DNA of 64,000 nucleotides from positions 1,178,001-1,242,000 of the forward strand of contig NZ_PXUE01000002.1 of the NCBI RefSeq assembly GCF_003020585.1, written 5' to 3'. Position numbers and translations under genes: made by a program. Origin of the DNA: Chryseobacterium aurantiacum (GTDB lineage Bacteria > Bacteroidota > Bacteroidia > Flavobacteriales > Weeksellaceae). Under the pieces are notes generated by a model. That model had not been told where the DNA came from, did no database searches, and worked only from the letters and a program-made list of their open reading frames with translations. Shown here piece after piece: positions 57,323 through 64,000 of this stretch. The stretch's first letter is position 1; every line of letters begins with the position of its first letter.

Positions 57323-57397
57323 AATTTAGTGATTGATATTGGGTAAATAGTGGTTGGATGTAAAGAAGATTACTGTAAACCCAACCACAAAATTTTA

Positions 57398-57616
57398 TCA
57401 GCCTTTCGTTCCCATTACACTTTCAAAACGGTATTCTACCGTGTCATTCCTGATTTGTGGTGCGGATACTTTTGCAGTTGTTAGGATGGGATATGTATTG
57501 GCATAAAAATTCATGACCGCTTCTACGCTCCATTTGGGCTCGGGGTCTGTCAATCGGATTTCCTGTCCGTTATCTTTCAGGATAAAAACTCTTTCTAATT
57601 GGGTTGCAAGTAACAT
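57398..57616 (-). CDS. PRTRC system protein C
   Basis: A 72-aa protein. VFILKDNGQEIRLTDPEP and WSVEAVMNFYANTYPILTTA are the hallmark of PRTRC protein C. It ends in a glycine (MGTKG), notable because an E1-like ThiF protein is in the same operon. It may be the ubiquitin-like partner or substrate, which is inference only. Confidence 0.8.
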   Translation of the reverse strand: MLLATQLERVFILKDNGQEIRLTDPEPKWSVEAVMNFYANTYPILTTAKVSAPQIRNDTVEYRFESVMGTKG

Positions 57617-57639
57617 AATTGTTAATTTTCTGATTTGAC

Positions 57640-57816
57640 CTATTTTTTTACTATTTTCCTACCCTTCATCTTTAGTCCGATAATGGCTCTCATTGGGCAA
57701 TTTTCTATTGCCATTATCTGTTGTATGGCTCCCTGTTTTCCGCTCATAGAATTTATTTGAAGTCTTATTCTACCTTTGTCATGTTGTAAGGTTGCTATAT
57801 AGGTTTCTATAATCAT
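57640..57816 (-). CDS. 58-aa basic protein between PRTRC E and C
   Basis: A 58-codon gene starting MIIETYIATLQHDKGR and ending KGRKIVKK. Its ATG overlaps the TGA of PRTRC E (ATGA, 57813-57816), and its stop lies 23 bp before the PRTRC C start, so it fits the operon without gaps. It is basic and has no recognised domain. Tight coupling with its neighbours is the main reason to believe it is real. Confidence 0.6.
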   Translation of the reverse strand: MIIETYIATLQHDKGRIRLQINSMSGKQGAIQQIMAIENCPMRAIIGLKMKGRKIVKK

Positions 57817-58367
57817 AGCTGTGGATTAATGGTTGTGGTAGGCGTTTTTTCCTCACTGAAAAGGTTATGTGCAAAGTGCCTTTCATATTCATCCTGCTTT
57901 TTGCGGATAGTTTCTGCATAGTCGGGATATTCAGAAGCCTTTGGAAGTGCTGACCATGCCCCTTTGTAGTTTCCTTCTTTTTTAAGTTCTTCGGCTTTTT
58001 GAAAAGCATCTTTGTACTTTTTCTCTTTGGCTTCTCTTTCCTTCTTCTCTTTGTCGGATTTTTCCTTTTCCATTGCCGACTGCTTTTTGGCTTCCTCTAA
58101 TTGCTTCATAAAGCTTTCCATACCGACCATCAGTCCCGAAGCGGTTTGTAATGGGGCTTTAATGTGTTCAAAAAATCCGGCATCAAGCTCGTCTGCCGTT
58201 CCTTTAAGGTTAAGAGGAGGAATGATATTTTTTGCTTTATCTCCACATCCATCATTTTGTACTAATATGGAAGCCACTATTTGGCTTTCGTTGGCTTTGG
58301 TAATGGTTAGAATCAGCTTACTGTTAATATCCATTTTGGCTATCAGATTGAAAAAATTGGTTTGCAT
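57813..58367 (-). CDS. PRTRC system protein E
   Basis: A 184-aa protein. The first ~100 residues (MQTNFFNLIAKM; MVGMESFMKQLEEAKK) match the PRTRC E type, and a long Lys/Glu-rich coiled coil follows (about residues 100-140), ending in a TPTTTINPQ tail. It overlaps the small 58-aa gene and sits 11 bp after the 154-aa gene upstream. Confidence 0.75.
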   Translation of the reverse strand: MQTNFFNLIAKMDINSKLILTITKANESQIVASILVQNDGCGDKAKNIIPPLNLKGTADELDAGFFEHIKAPLQTASGLMVGMESFMKQLEEAKKQSAMEKEKSDKEKKEREAKEKKYKDAFQKAEELKKEGNYKGAWSALPKASEYPDYAETIRKKQDEYERHFAHNLFSEEKTPTTTINPQL

Positions 58368-58378
58368 AATTTGTTGGG

Positions 58379-58843
58379 TTATGGATTAATTACTAAATGA
58401 GTATTGAAGTCTATTAGTTCCCATAATGAAAACTCCACTGTCCTAAATTCTTCTTCCGTAGGCTTTCCATAGGCTTTATAAATGGCATTCCCATCCTTAG
58501 ATATCTGCATCTGGTAATGACACAGACTATTTTTAGGTTGTTTCAGTTCTTTTAAATCCTCTTTCTCTAATTCAATGAAAACTCTGTTTCTCTCAGAGAG
58601 CCATTCTTCAACCACAGGATAATATACTTTCGAAAATCTAAAGAACTCCACATGGGTGTCGAAATAGTTTAGAGACTTTATATCTTCATCAGTTTCAATG
58701 ATTTTTATAACTTCAAGGCGTTTCTTTTGGGTTTGTTTCCACTCCCCTGTAATGTTGATAATAGCAAAGTCGCAAGCATCCCATTCACTGTTGGTTTTTG
58801 CTTTTACAAGTAAATATTCCGTTGGCATATCAGATCGTTTCAT
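58379..58843 (-). CDS. PRTRC-cassette-linked hypothetical protein (154 aa)
   Basis: A 154-aa, acidic soluble protein (CDFAIINITGEWKQTQKKRL; VEEWLSERNRVFIELEKEDL). No recognised domain. It is followed 11 bp later by PRTRC E and lies 17 bp after the 67-aa gene. Together these suggest a single operon from SSB to ThiF. Confidence 0.6.
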   Translation of the reverse strand: MKRSDMPTEYLLVKAKTNSEWDACDFAIINITGEWKQTQKKRLEVIKIIETDEDIKSLNYFDTHVEFFRFSKVYYPVVEEWLSERNRVFIELEKEDLKELKQPKNSLCHYQMQISKDGNAIYKAYGKPTEEEFRTVEFSLWELIDFNTHLVINP

Positions 58844-58860
58844 TTTTTTGTTTTTTTATG

Positions 58861-59064
58861 TTATGAATTATTCTTTACAGAGGTAAAAACCCCATTAATG
58901 TAGTAGCCGATAAGTGTTTCCCAAAGACGTATCAGGCTGTTTGTATCTACATAATACTTTTCTGATCGGTTACAGTAAATATATACAGGCACATCTGCGT
59001 ACTCTTTATTATAGCTATACGCTTTTGCCAGTTTTTTGGCTTCGGTTCTTGATTTTGTTTTCAT
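58861..59064 (-). CDS. Small hypothetical protein (67 aa)
   Basis: A 67-aa protein (SRTEAKKLAKAYSYNKEYAD at the start, YIYCNRSEKYYVDTNSLIRL in the middle). It is 2 bp from the preceding gene's stop, which supports translation. Unknown function. Confidence 0.55.
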   Translation of the reverse strand: MKTKSRTEAKKLAKAYSYNKEYADVPVYIYCNRSEKYYVDTNSLIRLWETLIGYYINGVFTSVKNNS

Positions 59065-59066
59065 TT

Positions 59067-59276
59067 TCAGGGATTTTCATAAATATATGTTCCACTTGTT
59101 TTGAGAGGGTCTGCACCCTGTGTCAATCGGATTTCCTTGTTAAATTTTAGTGACAAGTTTCTTGCATAGTGTATCGCTGTTGTCCTGTCACAATGGATTT
59201 TGAAGTATATTGATACCTGCTCCCATTCTGTTCGGTCATTTCGGGACTTCATCTGAAAATTATATTGTGATTCCAT
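59067..59276 (-). CDS. Small hypothetical protein (69 aa)
   Basis: A 69-aa protein (WEQVSIYFKIHCDRTTAIHY; KEIRLTQGADPLKTSGTYIY). It resembles the previous small protein in size and places Tyr/Arg-rich strands in the same pattern, so the two might be paralogues. It lies 33 bp after ssb. Unknown function. Confidence 0.55.
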   Translation of the reverse strand: MESQYNFQMKSRNDRTEWEQVSIYFKIHCDRTTAIHYARNLSLKFNKEIRLTQGADPLKTSGTYIYENP

Positions 59277-59309
59277 AAATGCTTTTTTAAGATATTCTTG
59301 GGTTAATTA

Positions 59310-59708
59310 TTAAAATGGTAAATCATCATCTGTGTCCCCTGCAAAAGGGTTACTTGATTCCTGCATTGCATTTTGCTTCGGTTCGTTTTCAACATTTCTT
59401 CCACCTCCATAAACCTGAATGTATGAAGTATGAAAATTCAATCCTGAACGGATTTCTCCATCTTTGCCTATCCATGCGCTTGAGCTTGCCCTGCCTGTTA
59501 ATTCTACCACCGTCCCTTTGGTAAGGATTTTGGCAACATTCGGGCTTATCCAGTACGAACAATTGTAATAGATGGTCAGCTCCCTGCGCTCTCCCTGCTT
59601 GGTTTTGTAGCTGTCATTGATGGCTACTGAAAAGTTCACGACCTGTTTGTCGTTTTTCAATGTATTGATTTCTGCGTTTCTGGTAATTCTACCGATAATT
59701 GTGTTCAT
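59310..59708 (-). CDS. ssb: Single-stranded DNA-binding protein
   Basis: A 132-aa OB-fold protein with the SSB core (IIGRITRNAEINTL; VVNFSVAINDSYK; GTVVELTGRASSSAW) and the acidic C-terminal tip DDDLPF that binds partner enzymes. As an element-borne copy it probably coats the transferred strand and supports replication. It heads the operon with the small PRTRC-linked genes. Confidence 0.9.
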   Translation of the reverse strand: MNTIIGRITRNAEINTLKNDKQVVNFSVAINDSYKTKQGERRELTIYYNCSYWISPNVAKILTKGTVVELTGRASSSAWIGKDGEIRSGLNFHTSYIQVYGGGRNVENEPKQNAMQESSNPFAGDTDDDLPF

Positions 59709-60467
59709 AATATTTTGTTTTAATTGTTAATCATTACTTTTTTCAGTTGTAAAATTTCGAGTGATTTGATTCGGTATCGAGGACACTCGGCTTCTTTCTT
59801 TTCACCTTTTCCAATGGGAAAAGCATTATTTATTTTTTTGTTTGATTATTCTTATGTTAAAGAGCGACTGTTTGATTCGTATAACTGAGGTTCCGACTTT
59901 TTCTTTGCTAAATGACCATAGTACAGGATCAGGCACTTAAAACCTGAATGGAAAAAAAATGAAATGAAGGCTCCGAAATCTTTTTGTCCGAAGGATTCAG
60001 GAGTGTCTGGAAAAATTGTTGGAGCGAAGCGGAGAGAATTTTTGTAGAAACCCAAAAAGATTTTTTTGAGTGAATGACCTGTACTACATTTGCTACAGTA
60101 AAAAGTGAAAAACCACAGTTATATATATGAATTGAATAGGTGATATTTAACCCTAGAATGATCTAAAAACAATAATGAATAATTGGATTTTTTCTTGTGT
60201 TGATGTGATTTTGAAGTCTATTTTCTTATGACCGTCATCAACATTCAAGACCGAAATTCTAAAAATTAACAGTTTTATTGAAGGTTTTATATTTTTGTTA
60301 GCTGAAGAACCTGAAAAAATTAGGTATATAAATTTGAAAAAAATTTTCAACTCATGAAATTACCTCCTGAATTAGAAGACCGGTATATAAAAAATGACAA
60401 GTAAATTATTTGCAATATGGAAACAAACAAGATTATTCTATAATTGCAACCTTAAAATCCATTTTTT
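59709..60467. other. 759-bp non-coding region
   Basis: No convincing gene. The ORFs of 60-70 codons here are full of rare compositions and lack start signals. Part of it (about 59960-60060) contains gaagcgga-type purine-rich repeats. The stretch upstream of the histone-like gene (60160-60467) is very AT-rich and should carry divergent promoters for ssb (minus strand) and the histone-like gene (plus strand). Confidence 0.4.
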
Positions 60468-60644
60468 ATGAAAGAACTATTAGAAAAAATTAACGCAGAA
60501 TTTGAAACTTTTAAAACAGACTCCAACCTTCAACTTGAAAAAGGAAACAAAGCAGCCGGAACAAGAGCAAGAAAAGCAGCTTTGGAATTAGCCAAGATTC
60601 TAAAAGATTTCAGAAAAATTTCCGTCGAGGAAAGCAAGAAATAG
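60468..60644 (+). CDS. Bacteroidetes histone H1-like protein
   Basis: A 58-aa basic protein, MKELLEKINAEFETFKTDS onward with the core GNKAAGTRARKAALEL (about residues 26-41) and a KK tail. It matches the Bacteroidetes histone-H1-like (Hc1-like) chromatin protein in length and motif. It was too short for a 60-codon ORF scan. It probably binds DNA non-specifically; an extra copy on the element may coat or silence it. A terminator follows directly. Confidence 0.85.
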   Translation: MKELLEKINAEFETFKTDSNLQLEKGNKAAGTRARKAALELAKILKDFRKISVEESKK

Positions 60645-60646
60645 TC

Positions 60647-60681
60647 AAAAGCTTCCTCTAGATGGAGGGAGCTTTATTTTT
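60647..60681 (+). terminator. Terminator of histone-like gene
   Basis: AAAAGCTTCCTC and GAGGGAGCTTT (one G-T pair) form a stem around a short loop, followed by atttttg. It ends the histone-like gene three bases after the stop codon and separates it from the convergent primase-like gene. Confidence 0.75.
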
Positions 60682-60721
60682 GTAACGCTCTATAATGAGC
60701 ATTTAGAGAATCAGTTAGTCA

Positions 60722-61555
60722 TTATATCTTTTGGCAAAACCACTCATTAAGATCCTTAAAATCTCGATAAATTAGAGAACAATCCTCTACATGTTTATAT
60801 TTCATTAATATTTTGTTTTTAGTGATATTTCCATTAGAATCATTATCAAGAAACAGGTAAATTTTATCGTATTCACCAAGTGTTTTTATTGCTTTGAAAA
60901 GCATTACTGTTGAATTAAGGATCAGATAATCAGAATTTTTAGTTTTTTCTATATTTTTGAAAGTCAGGTAATCTAAAACCCCCTCAAATACCGTGATTTC
61001 CTTATTATTTTGTTCGTCCTGAATCAAAGTCACATCTTTCTTACCTAAACAGATTTTAGAATAAGGATTGCGGATTTCAAAACCACCTGAATTATTTTTA
61101 AAACCAATTCCGAAATAATTTTTCCCGTATAATTCGTAATGCAGTTCTCTAACCAAGTCTCTCTGCTGATAAACTTTCCTCCTTTTAAGATATTGAATTA
61201 AAACCGGATGCCCGATTCTTTTTAATTCCAATATCCTGTAATGAGGCCGTGTTGTAACCTCTTCCTTTTGTTTTTGATCCTGTATTGAAAAGTCAAATTT
61301 CCCAAGGTATTTCAAAGCTTCCGAAACAGAACATTGAGTCACCTGCTGAACAATGGAAATGGCATCATAACTCTTTCCTGTTCCAAAATCAAATGCAACA
61401 TTTTTAATAAAATCAACAGAAAGACTGGGAATCTTTTCCTCCCTGTCGAGCGCAAAATAAAAGGCTGTTTTCCCGTTTTCTTTCGCGGGAAAAAGATTGA
61501 AGGATTCTAAAACCGTCCTGATTCCGACTTTCTGTTTGATTTTTTCGCAATTCAT
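60722..61555 (-). CDS. Toprim-domain primase-like protein
   Basis: A 277-aa protein. The first ~85 residues have the shape of a DnaG CHC2 module (PSLSVDFIKNVAFDFGTGKS; DAISIVQQVTQCSVSEALKYL) but lack the zinc cysteines. The C-terminal Toprim domain shows ITVFEGVLDYLTF (about residues 188-200) and IYLFLDNDSNG (about 230-240), the metal-binding E and DxD. It probably primes DNA after transfer or plasmid replication. It is next to the replication origin. Confidence 0.75.
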   Translation of the reverse strand: MNCEKIKQKVGIRTVLESFNLFPAKENGKTAFYFALDREEKIPSLSVDFIKNVAFDFGTGKSYDAISIVQQVTQCSVSEALKYLGKFDFSIQDQKQKEEVTTRPHYRILELKRIGHPVLIQYLKRRKVYQQRDLVRELHYELYGKNYFGIGFKNNSGGFEIRNPYSKICLGKKDVTLIQDEQNNKEITVFEGVLDYLTFKNIEKTKNSDYLILNSTVMLFKAIKTLGEYDKIYLFLDNDSNGNITKNKILMKYKHVEDCSLIYRDFKDLNEWFCQKI

Positions 61556-61690
61556 TTTTTTTCTTTTTAAAGCAATTTTTTACCCTGGATTTCCCTTTTA
61601 ATAAAAAAAAGACTTTTATTATCTTTTAAATTAACTTTTAGTAGTTCGTGGTATCTGCCTGTCACAAAGCGTTTGCAATGATTTTCAAAT

Positions 61691-61975
61691 GAGCGCAATT
61701 CCGAATTCCGAAGGAGTGCAAATCCGATATACAGATGAGCGCAATTCCGAAAAGATGCCCTTTACCGCATGAGCGCAAATCCGAATTGAACTATGTTTTC
61801 ATCATTTCTTTTTAGCGTATCTGTCATTTTCACTGGCTTTACAATATCGGAATGAGTGCAATTCCGAAATCAGCTTCATAAAATTCTAAATTTCAACAAT
61901 TCCTTAACTTCAGCGAGCGCAATTCCGAATTCCGAATGAGTACAAATCCGAAATACAGATAAGCGCAATTCCGAA
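61691..61975. repeat. Iteron array (candidate replication origin)
   Basis: Eight copies of a 15-bp repeat, consensus GAGYGCAAWTCCGAA, start at 61691, 61714, 61737, 61771, 61854, 61915, 61938 and 61961. The first three and last three are each 23 bp apart, about two helical turns, and these two triplets are near-duplicates of each other. The array fills the 421-bp gap downstream of rep. This is the typical layout of an iteron-controlled plasmid origin bound by the Rep initiator. Confidence 0.85.
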
Positions 61976-61976
61976 A

Positions 61977-63074
61977 TCAGAGAATCACGGGATAACCGTT
62001 GGGAAGTATTTCCCCCATTTTTGTTTCCCTGTATAGCTGTATAATAAGCTCCTGTATTTTGTTTAAAAAAGCCGTTCCCTGATAATTCGTGGATTCTACC
62101 CCTTTCAACCTGCTAATCCTTATGAACTCACTGAAAGCCATTTCTATAAGCCCACGGGTTTGCGGTATAGTTTTGTATTGGTACGAAAACTGAAGCATTT
62201 CCCGTTGTCCCAAGCCATACCTTTTCTGAAAATAATAGAGCCTCTTTGCAATTTTTGATTTCTCTGCTGTGTGCTCCGACATATCGGTACCGCTTACCAT
62301 TTTATTGTAAAAAGGATGAATGAAAATAGAATCACCTTTATAATGATAATTGAATGAAAGGGTATTGTATCTGTTGAAATTTATTTTTGCAGTTTTGAGA
62401 AACTTGAAGCAAAAATCATTCGCGGTTTTATAATTCAGTCCAAACTTTTTGTTCAGTGATGAAAGTTTCATCATGGTTCCATCTTCGGGAAGTTTTGAAA
62501 GCCAGATGGCAAAAATAATGTGCTTGTTGTTTCTGATATTATATACCAGATTATACAGGATGTAGTTATATTCGGGAATAATCATCAGCTTTTTCAGCCA
62601 GTAACTGCTGATAAGAAAAGAAGTATACCCTCTTTGGTCATATGTTGGAGTCGAAATCAGCCCTCCGAATGTTCTAATCTCTTTTCCTTTTGAGTTAACC
62701 GATTTATACCAGCCCATTTTGAACCGGGCAAGAAACTCATACGCTTCCACAACCTGTTTGGTTGAGCCACTCGGTGAGATCTTGCTGTTCCGGATTTTAA
62801 TGGAGGCAAAAATGTTATTTTCGGTTTCAAATTCTTCATCAAATAAAGAGAGCTGCTTCGGACGGTCTTCCGGACGGAACTGCTCACTACTGATAATCGA
62901 AATGATGTTAAAAATAACACGTAGTGCATTGATCGGAATATCAGCCGCCTCTTGGTCTTCAAAAATAAAATCGTCCACAAAATGATTACCCAGGCGTATT
63001 CTTTCTGAAATTCTCTCATCTCTATCTTCAAAAATCTTTCTGACAAGCCTTACATCTTTTTCCGGAATAGCCAT
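61977..63074 (-). CDS. Replication initiator Rep (winged-helix)
   Basis: A 365-aa protein with the two-domain winged-helix build of plasmid Rep_3-type initiators. LRVIFNIISIISSEQF (about residues 46-61), a middle EYNYILYNLVYNIRNNKHIIFAIWL stretch (quoted in part) and a C-terminal helical LFYFQKRYG-type segment support this. Its stop lies 2 bp from the last iteron. It should bind the iterons, start replication and repress itself. No close relative is named because a search is needed. Confidence 0.75.
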   Translation of the reverse strand: MAIPEKDVRLVRKIFEDRDERISERIRLGNHFVDDFIFEDQEAADIPINALRVIFNIISIISSEQFRPEDRPKQLSLFDEEFETENNIFASIKIRNSKISPSGSTKQVVEAYEFLARFKMGWYKSVNSKGKEIRTFGGLISTPTYDQRGYTSFLISSYWLKKLMIIPEYNYILYNLVYNIRNNKHIIFAIWLSKLPEDGTMMKLSSLNKKFGLNYKTANDFCFKFLKTAKINFNRYNTLSFNYHYKGDSIFIHPFYNKMVSGTDMSEHTAEKSKIAKRLYYFQKRYGLGQREMLQFSYQYKTIPQTRGLIEMAFSEFIRISRLKGVESTNYQGTAFLNKIQELIIQLYRETKMGEILPNGYPVIL

Positions 63075-63141
63075 AATTTATATTTTTAGTGTGCTTTAAT
63101 TTTGTTCTGCTTAGGGTAACTTCATTCTGATCGAAAGATCT

Positions 63142-63348
63142 TTACAGCAATTTAATTTTCTCACTTTTTAATGTTTTTGATCCATCAGCAAGATTATAAT
63201 ACAGATAATCTCCGGTTTCATCGGTTCTGAAAACTCTTTTCTCTACTTTCCCGAAATTGGGTATTCTAACTTTTTGAATTCCCTGATACTCGGGAAGAAT
63301 TCCATTGAGACTTACTTTCTGTCCAGGCTTTAATTCTGATAGTTTCAT
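63142..63348 (-). CDS. Small hypothetical protein (68 aa)
   Basis: A 68-aa basic protein (SELKPGQKVSLNGILPEYQG; YLYYNLADGSKTLKSEKIKL), with an OB- or SH3-like look. It lies 67 bp before the rep start on the same strand and may be part of the replication operon. Function unknown. Confidence 0.55.
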   Translation of the reverse strand: MKLSELKPGQKVSLNGILPEYQGIQKVRIPNFGKVEKRVFRTDETGDYLYYNLADGSKTLKSEKIKLL

Positions 63349-63405
63349 TTTTTACCGTTTTAAAATTTTAAATAGATAACCATCAACACTTATATTTTTT
63401 AAGGA

Positions 63406-64000
63406 TCACTTTGGAGGTTTAATAACAGGTATTGACTCTAAAGACAGTTGTTCATTATCAGTCATGTTTTTTATAAAGGGCAAAAGATTTTTCAATGAGG
63501 ATTTCCAGTTAGTTATCGGTTTTCTTAAATTATTGCACCAATCTTGATCTGCCCACAAAGCATATTTTTCCTTAATATCAGATTCCATAGATTCTTCATA
63601 ACCACTCAGTGTATAGGCGTATGCCATAAATTCCTCTAAAGAAGGATTACCGACTACTGTTTTAAAAGGATGAGGAGCATCATTATCAAAAGATGCTTTC
63701 TCTTTTTGCCCGGTAGTTTCAGGAATACTTATAGATAAACCAACCGATGGTAAATTTTCAATTCTTTCTATTACCGGAATCCGAGGGTTATTTTTTCTTT
63801 TTGCCTTTTGGTCTTCTTTATCCTTTTGGATTGATAAAGGATAATCTGGAACTATTCTGTAAGAACAGGAGTACCCATTTTTACTTTCGTACCGGACCAG
63901 CCCTGAGTTCCGCAGCGCTTCTCTTGCAGATTTTACCGTTTTTCTTGTTAGTCCTAGTGTATTACCAATCGCTACGTCGGAAACAGTAACATCGTATCCG
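63406..64000 (-). CDS. Winged-helix/HTH protein (5' cut by window edge)
   Basis: The frame stays open to the right edge of the window, well beyond the internal ATG at 63627, so the gene is longer than it looks. The visible 198 residues begin with a helix-turn-helix (VSDVAIGNTLGLTRKTVKSA, with REALRNSGLVRYES after it), as in wHTH regulators and replication proteins. A Pro/Lys-rich linker and an aromatic C-terminal region (ALWADQDWCNNLRKPITNW) follow. It is probably a regulator or replication helper for the rep gene nearby. Confidence 0.6.
   Translation of the reverse strand, partial: GYDVTVSDVAIGNTLGLTRKTVKSAREALRNSGLVRYESKNGYSCSYRIVPDYPLSIQKDKEDQKAKRKNNPRIPVIERIENLPSVGLSISIPETTGQKEKASFDNDAPHPFKTVVGNPSLEEFMAYAYTLSGYEESMESDIKEKYALWADQDWCNNLRKPITNWKSSLKNLLPFIKNMTDNEQLSLESIPVIKPPK

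Noticed and set aside
59852..60055. 67-aa minus-strand ORF
   Set aside because: No coupling to a neighbour, odd composition, inside a repeat-rich non-coding region.
61691..61975. CRISPR array
   Set aside because: The repeats are 15 bp with irregular distances (23, 34, 83, 61 bp) and related spacers; no cas genes. Iterons next to rep explain them better.

Overview
The window comes from the chromosome of a Flavobacteriia-type Bacteroidota, most likely Weeksellaceae (Chryseobacterium/Elizabethkingia-like). Supporting signs are the AT-rich sequence, Bacteroidetes-type Tra proteins (TraE/F/G/K/M/N families), a PRTRC cassette, a Bacteroidetes histone-H1-like small protein and DUF4099/DUF3945-like proteins. 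The genus is inferred, not proven.

Positions 1-8593 look like ordinary chromosome. They hold a retropepsin-like/PDZ protease (cut by the left edge), an L,D-transpeptidase lipoprotein, a haem-binding/cytochrome-P460 pair divergent from a membrane Cache-LytTR regulator, a PAS-LuxR regulator, two small membrane proteins, a metallophosphoesterase and two tandem tRNA-Asp genes. Next to the second tRNA-Asp lies an 18-bp copy of the tRNA 3' end (8594-8611). Its upstream spacer matches the tRNA-tRNA spacer. This marks the left attachment junction of a large integrated element that inserted into a third tRNA-Asp copy and runs past the right edge of the window.

From 8612 onward everything is consistent with one integrative and conjugative, plasmid-like element. 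Its left cargo is an AcrVA2-like protein (8864-9955) and a three-gene ABC-three-component (ABC-3C) conflict system with a restriction-endonuclease-like effector (10050-13503). A giant Toprim-methylase-helicase protein follows (13717-18885). The conjugation module (19630-40165, all on the minus strand) runs, in transcription order, mobA, MOBP relaxase, ParA, a membrane protein, traE, traF, the traG/VirB4 ATPase, three paralogous exported proteins, an unnamed exported protein, TraJ/VirB6-like, TraK, a small membrane protein, TraM, TraN, a small membrane protein, the coupling ATPase, an M23 peptidase and DUF4099/DUF3945-like proteins. The traG ATPase carries an inserted DnaJ J-domain with an intact HPD motif.

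Upstream of mobA, a 1.3-kb non-coding region holds a 60-nt nested hairpin (oriT candidate) and four tandem copies of a ~124-bp repeat. Pointing the other way is a five-gene plus-strand island (41463-52087): an XRE regulator, type III Mod, a nuclease-like protein, type III Res, and a 1619-aa fusion of an HSP90-like (sacsin-type) ATPase with an SF1 helicase. An IS1182-type insertion sequence sits 17 bp beyond it.

The right part (53947-64000) is a maintenance module: a PH-domain membrane protein, a PRTRC cassette (ThiF/E1-like, B, C, E and small unknowns, including a 58-aa overlapping gene), SSB, a histone-like protein, a Toprim primase-like protein, eight 15-bp iterons next to a Rep initiator, and a winged-helix protein cut by the right edge. 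The element therefore appears able to replicate as a plasmid-like circle, transfer by a type IV system and defend itself or its host with at least two separate systems. No integrase is seen in the window; it is probably near the unseen right end.
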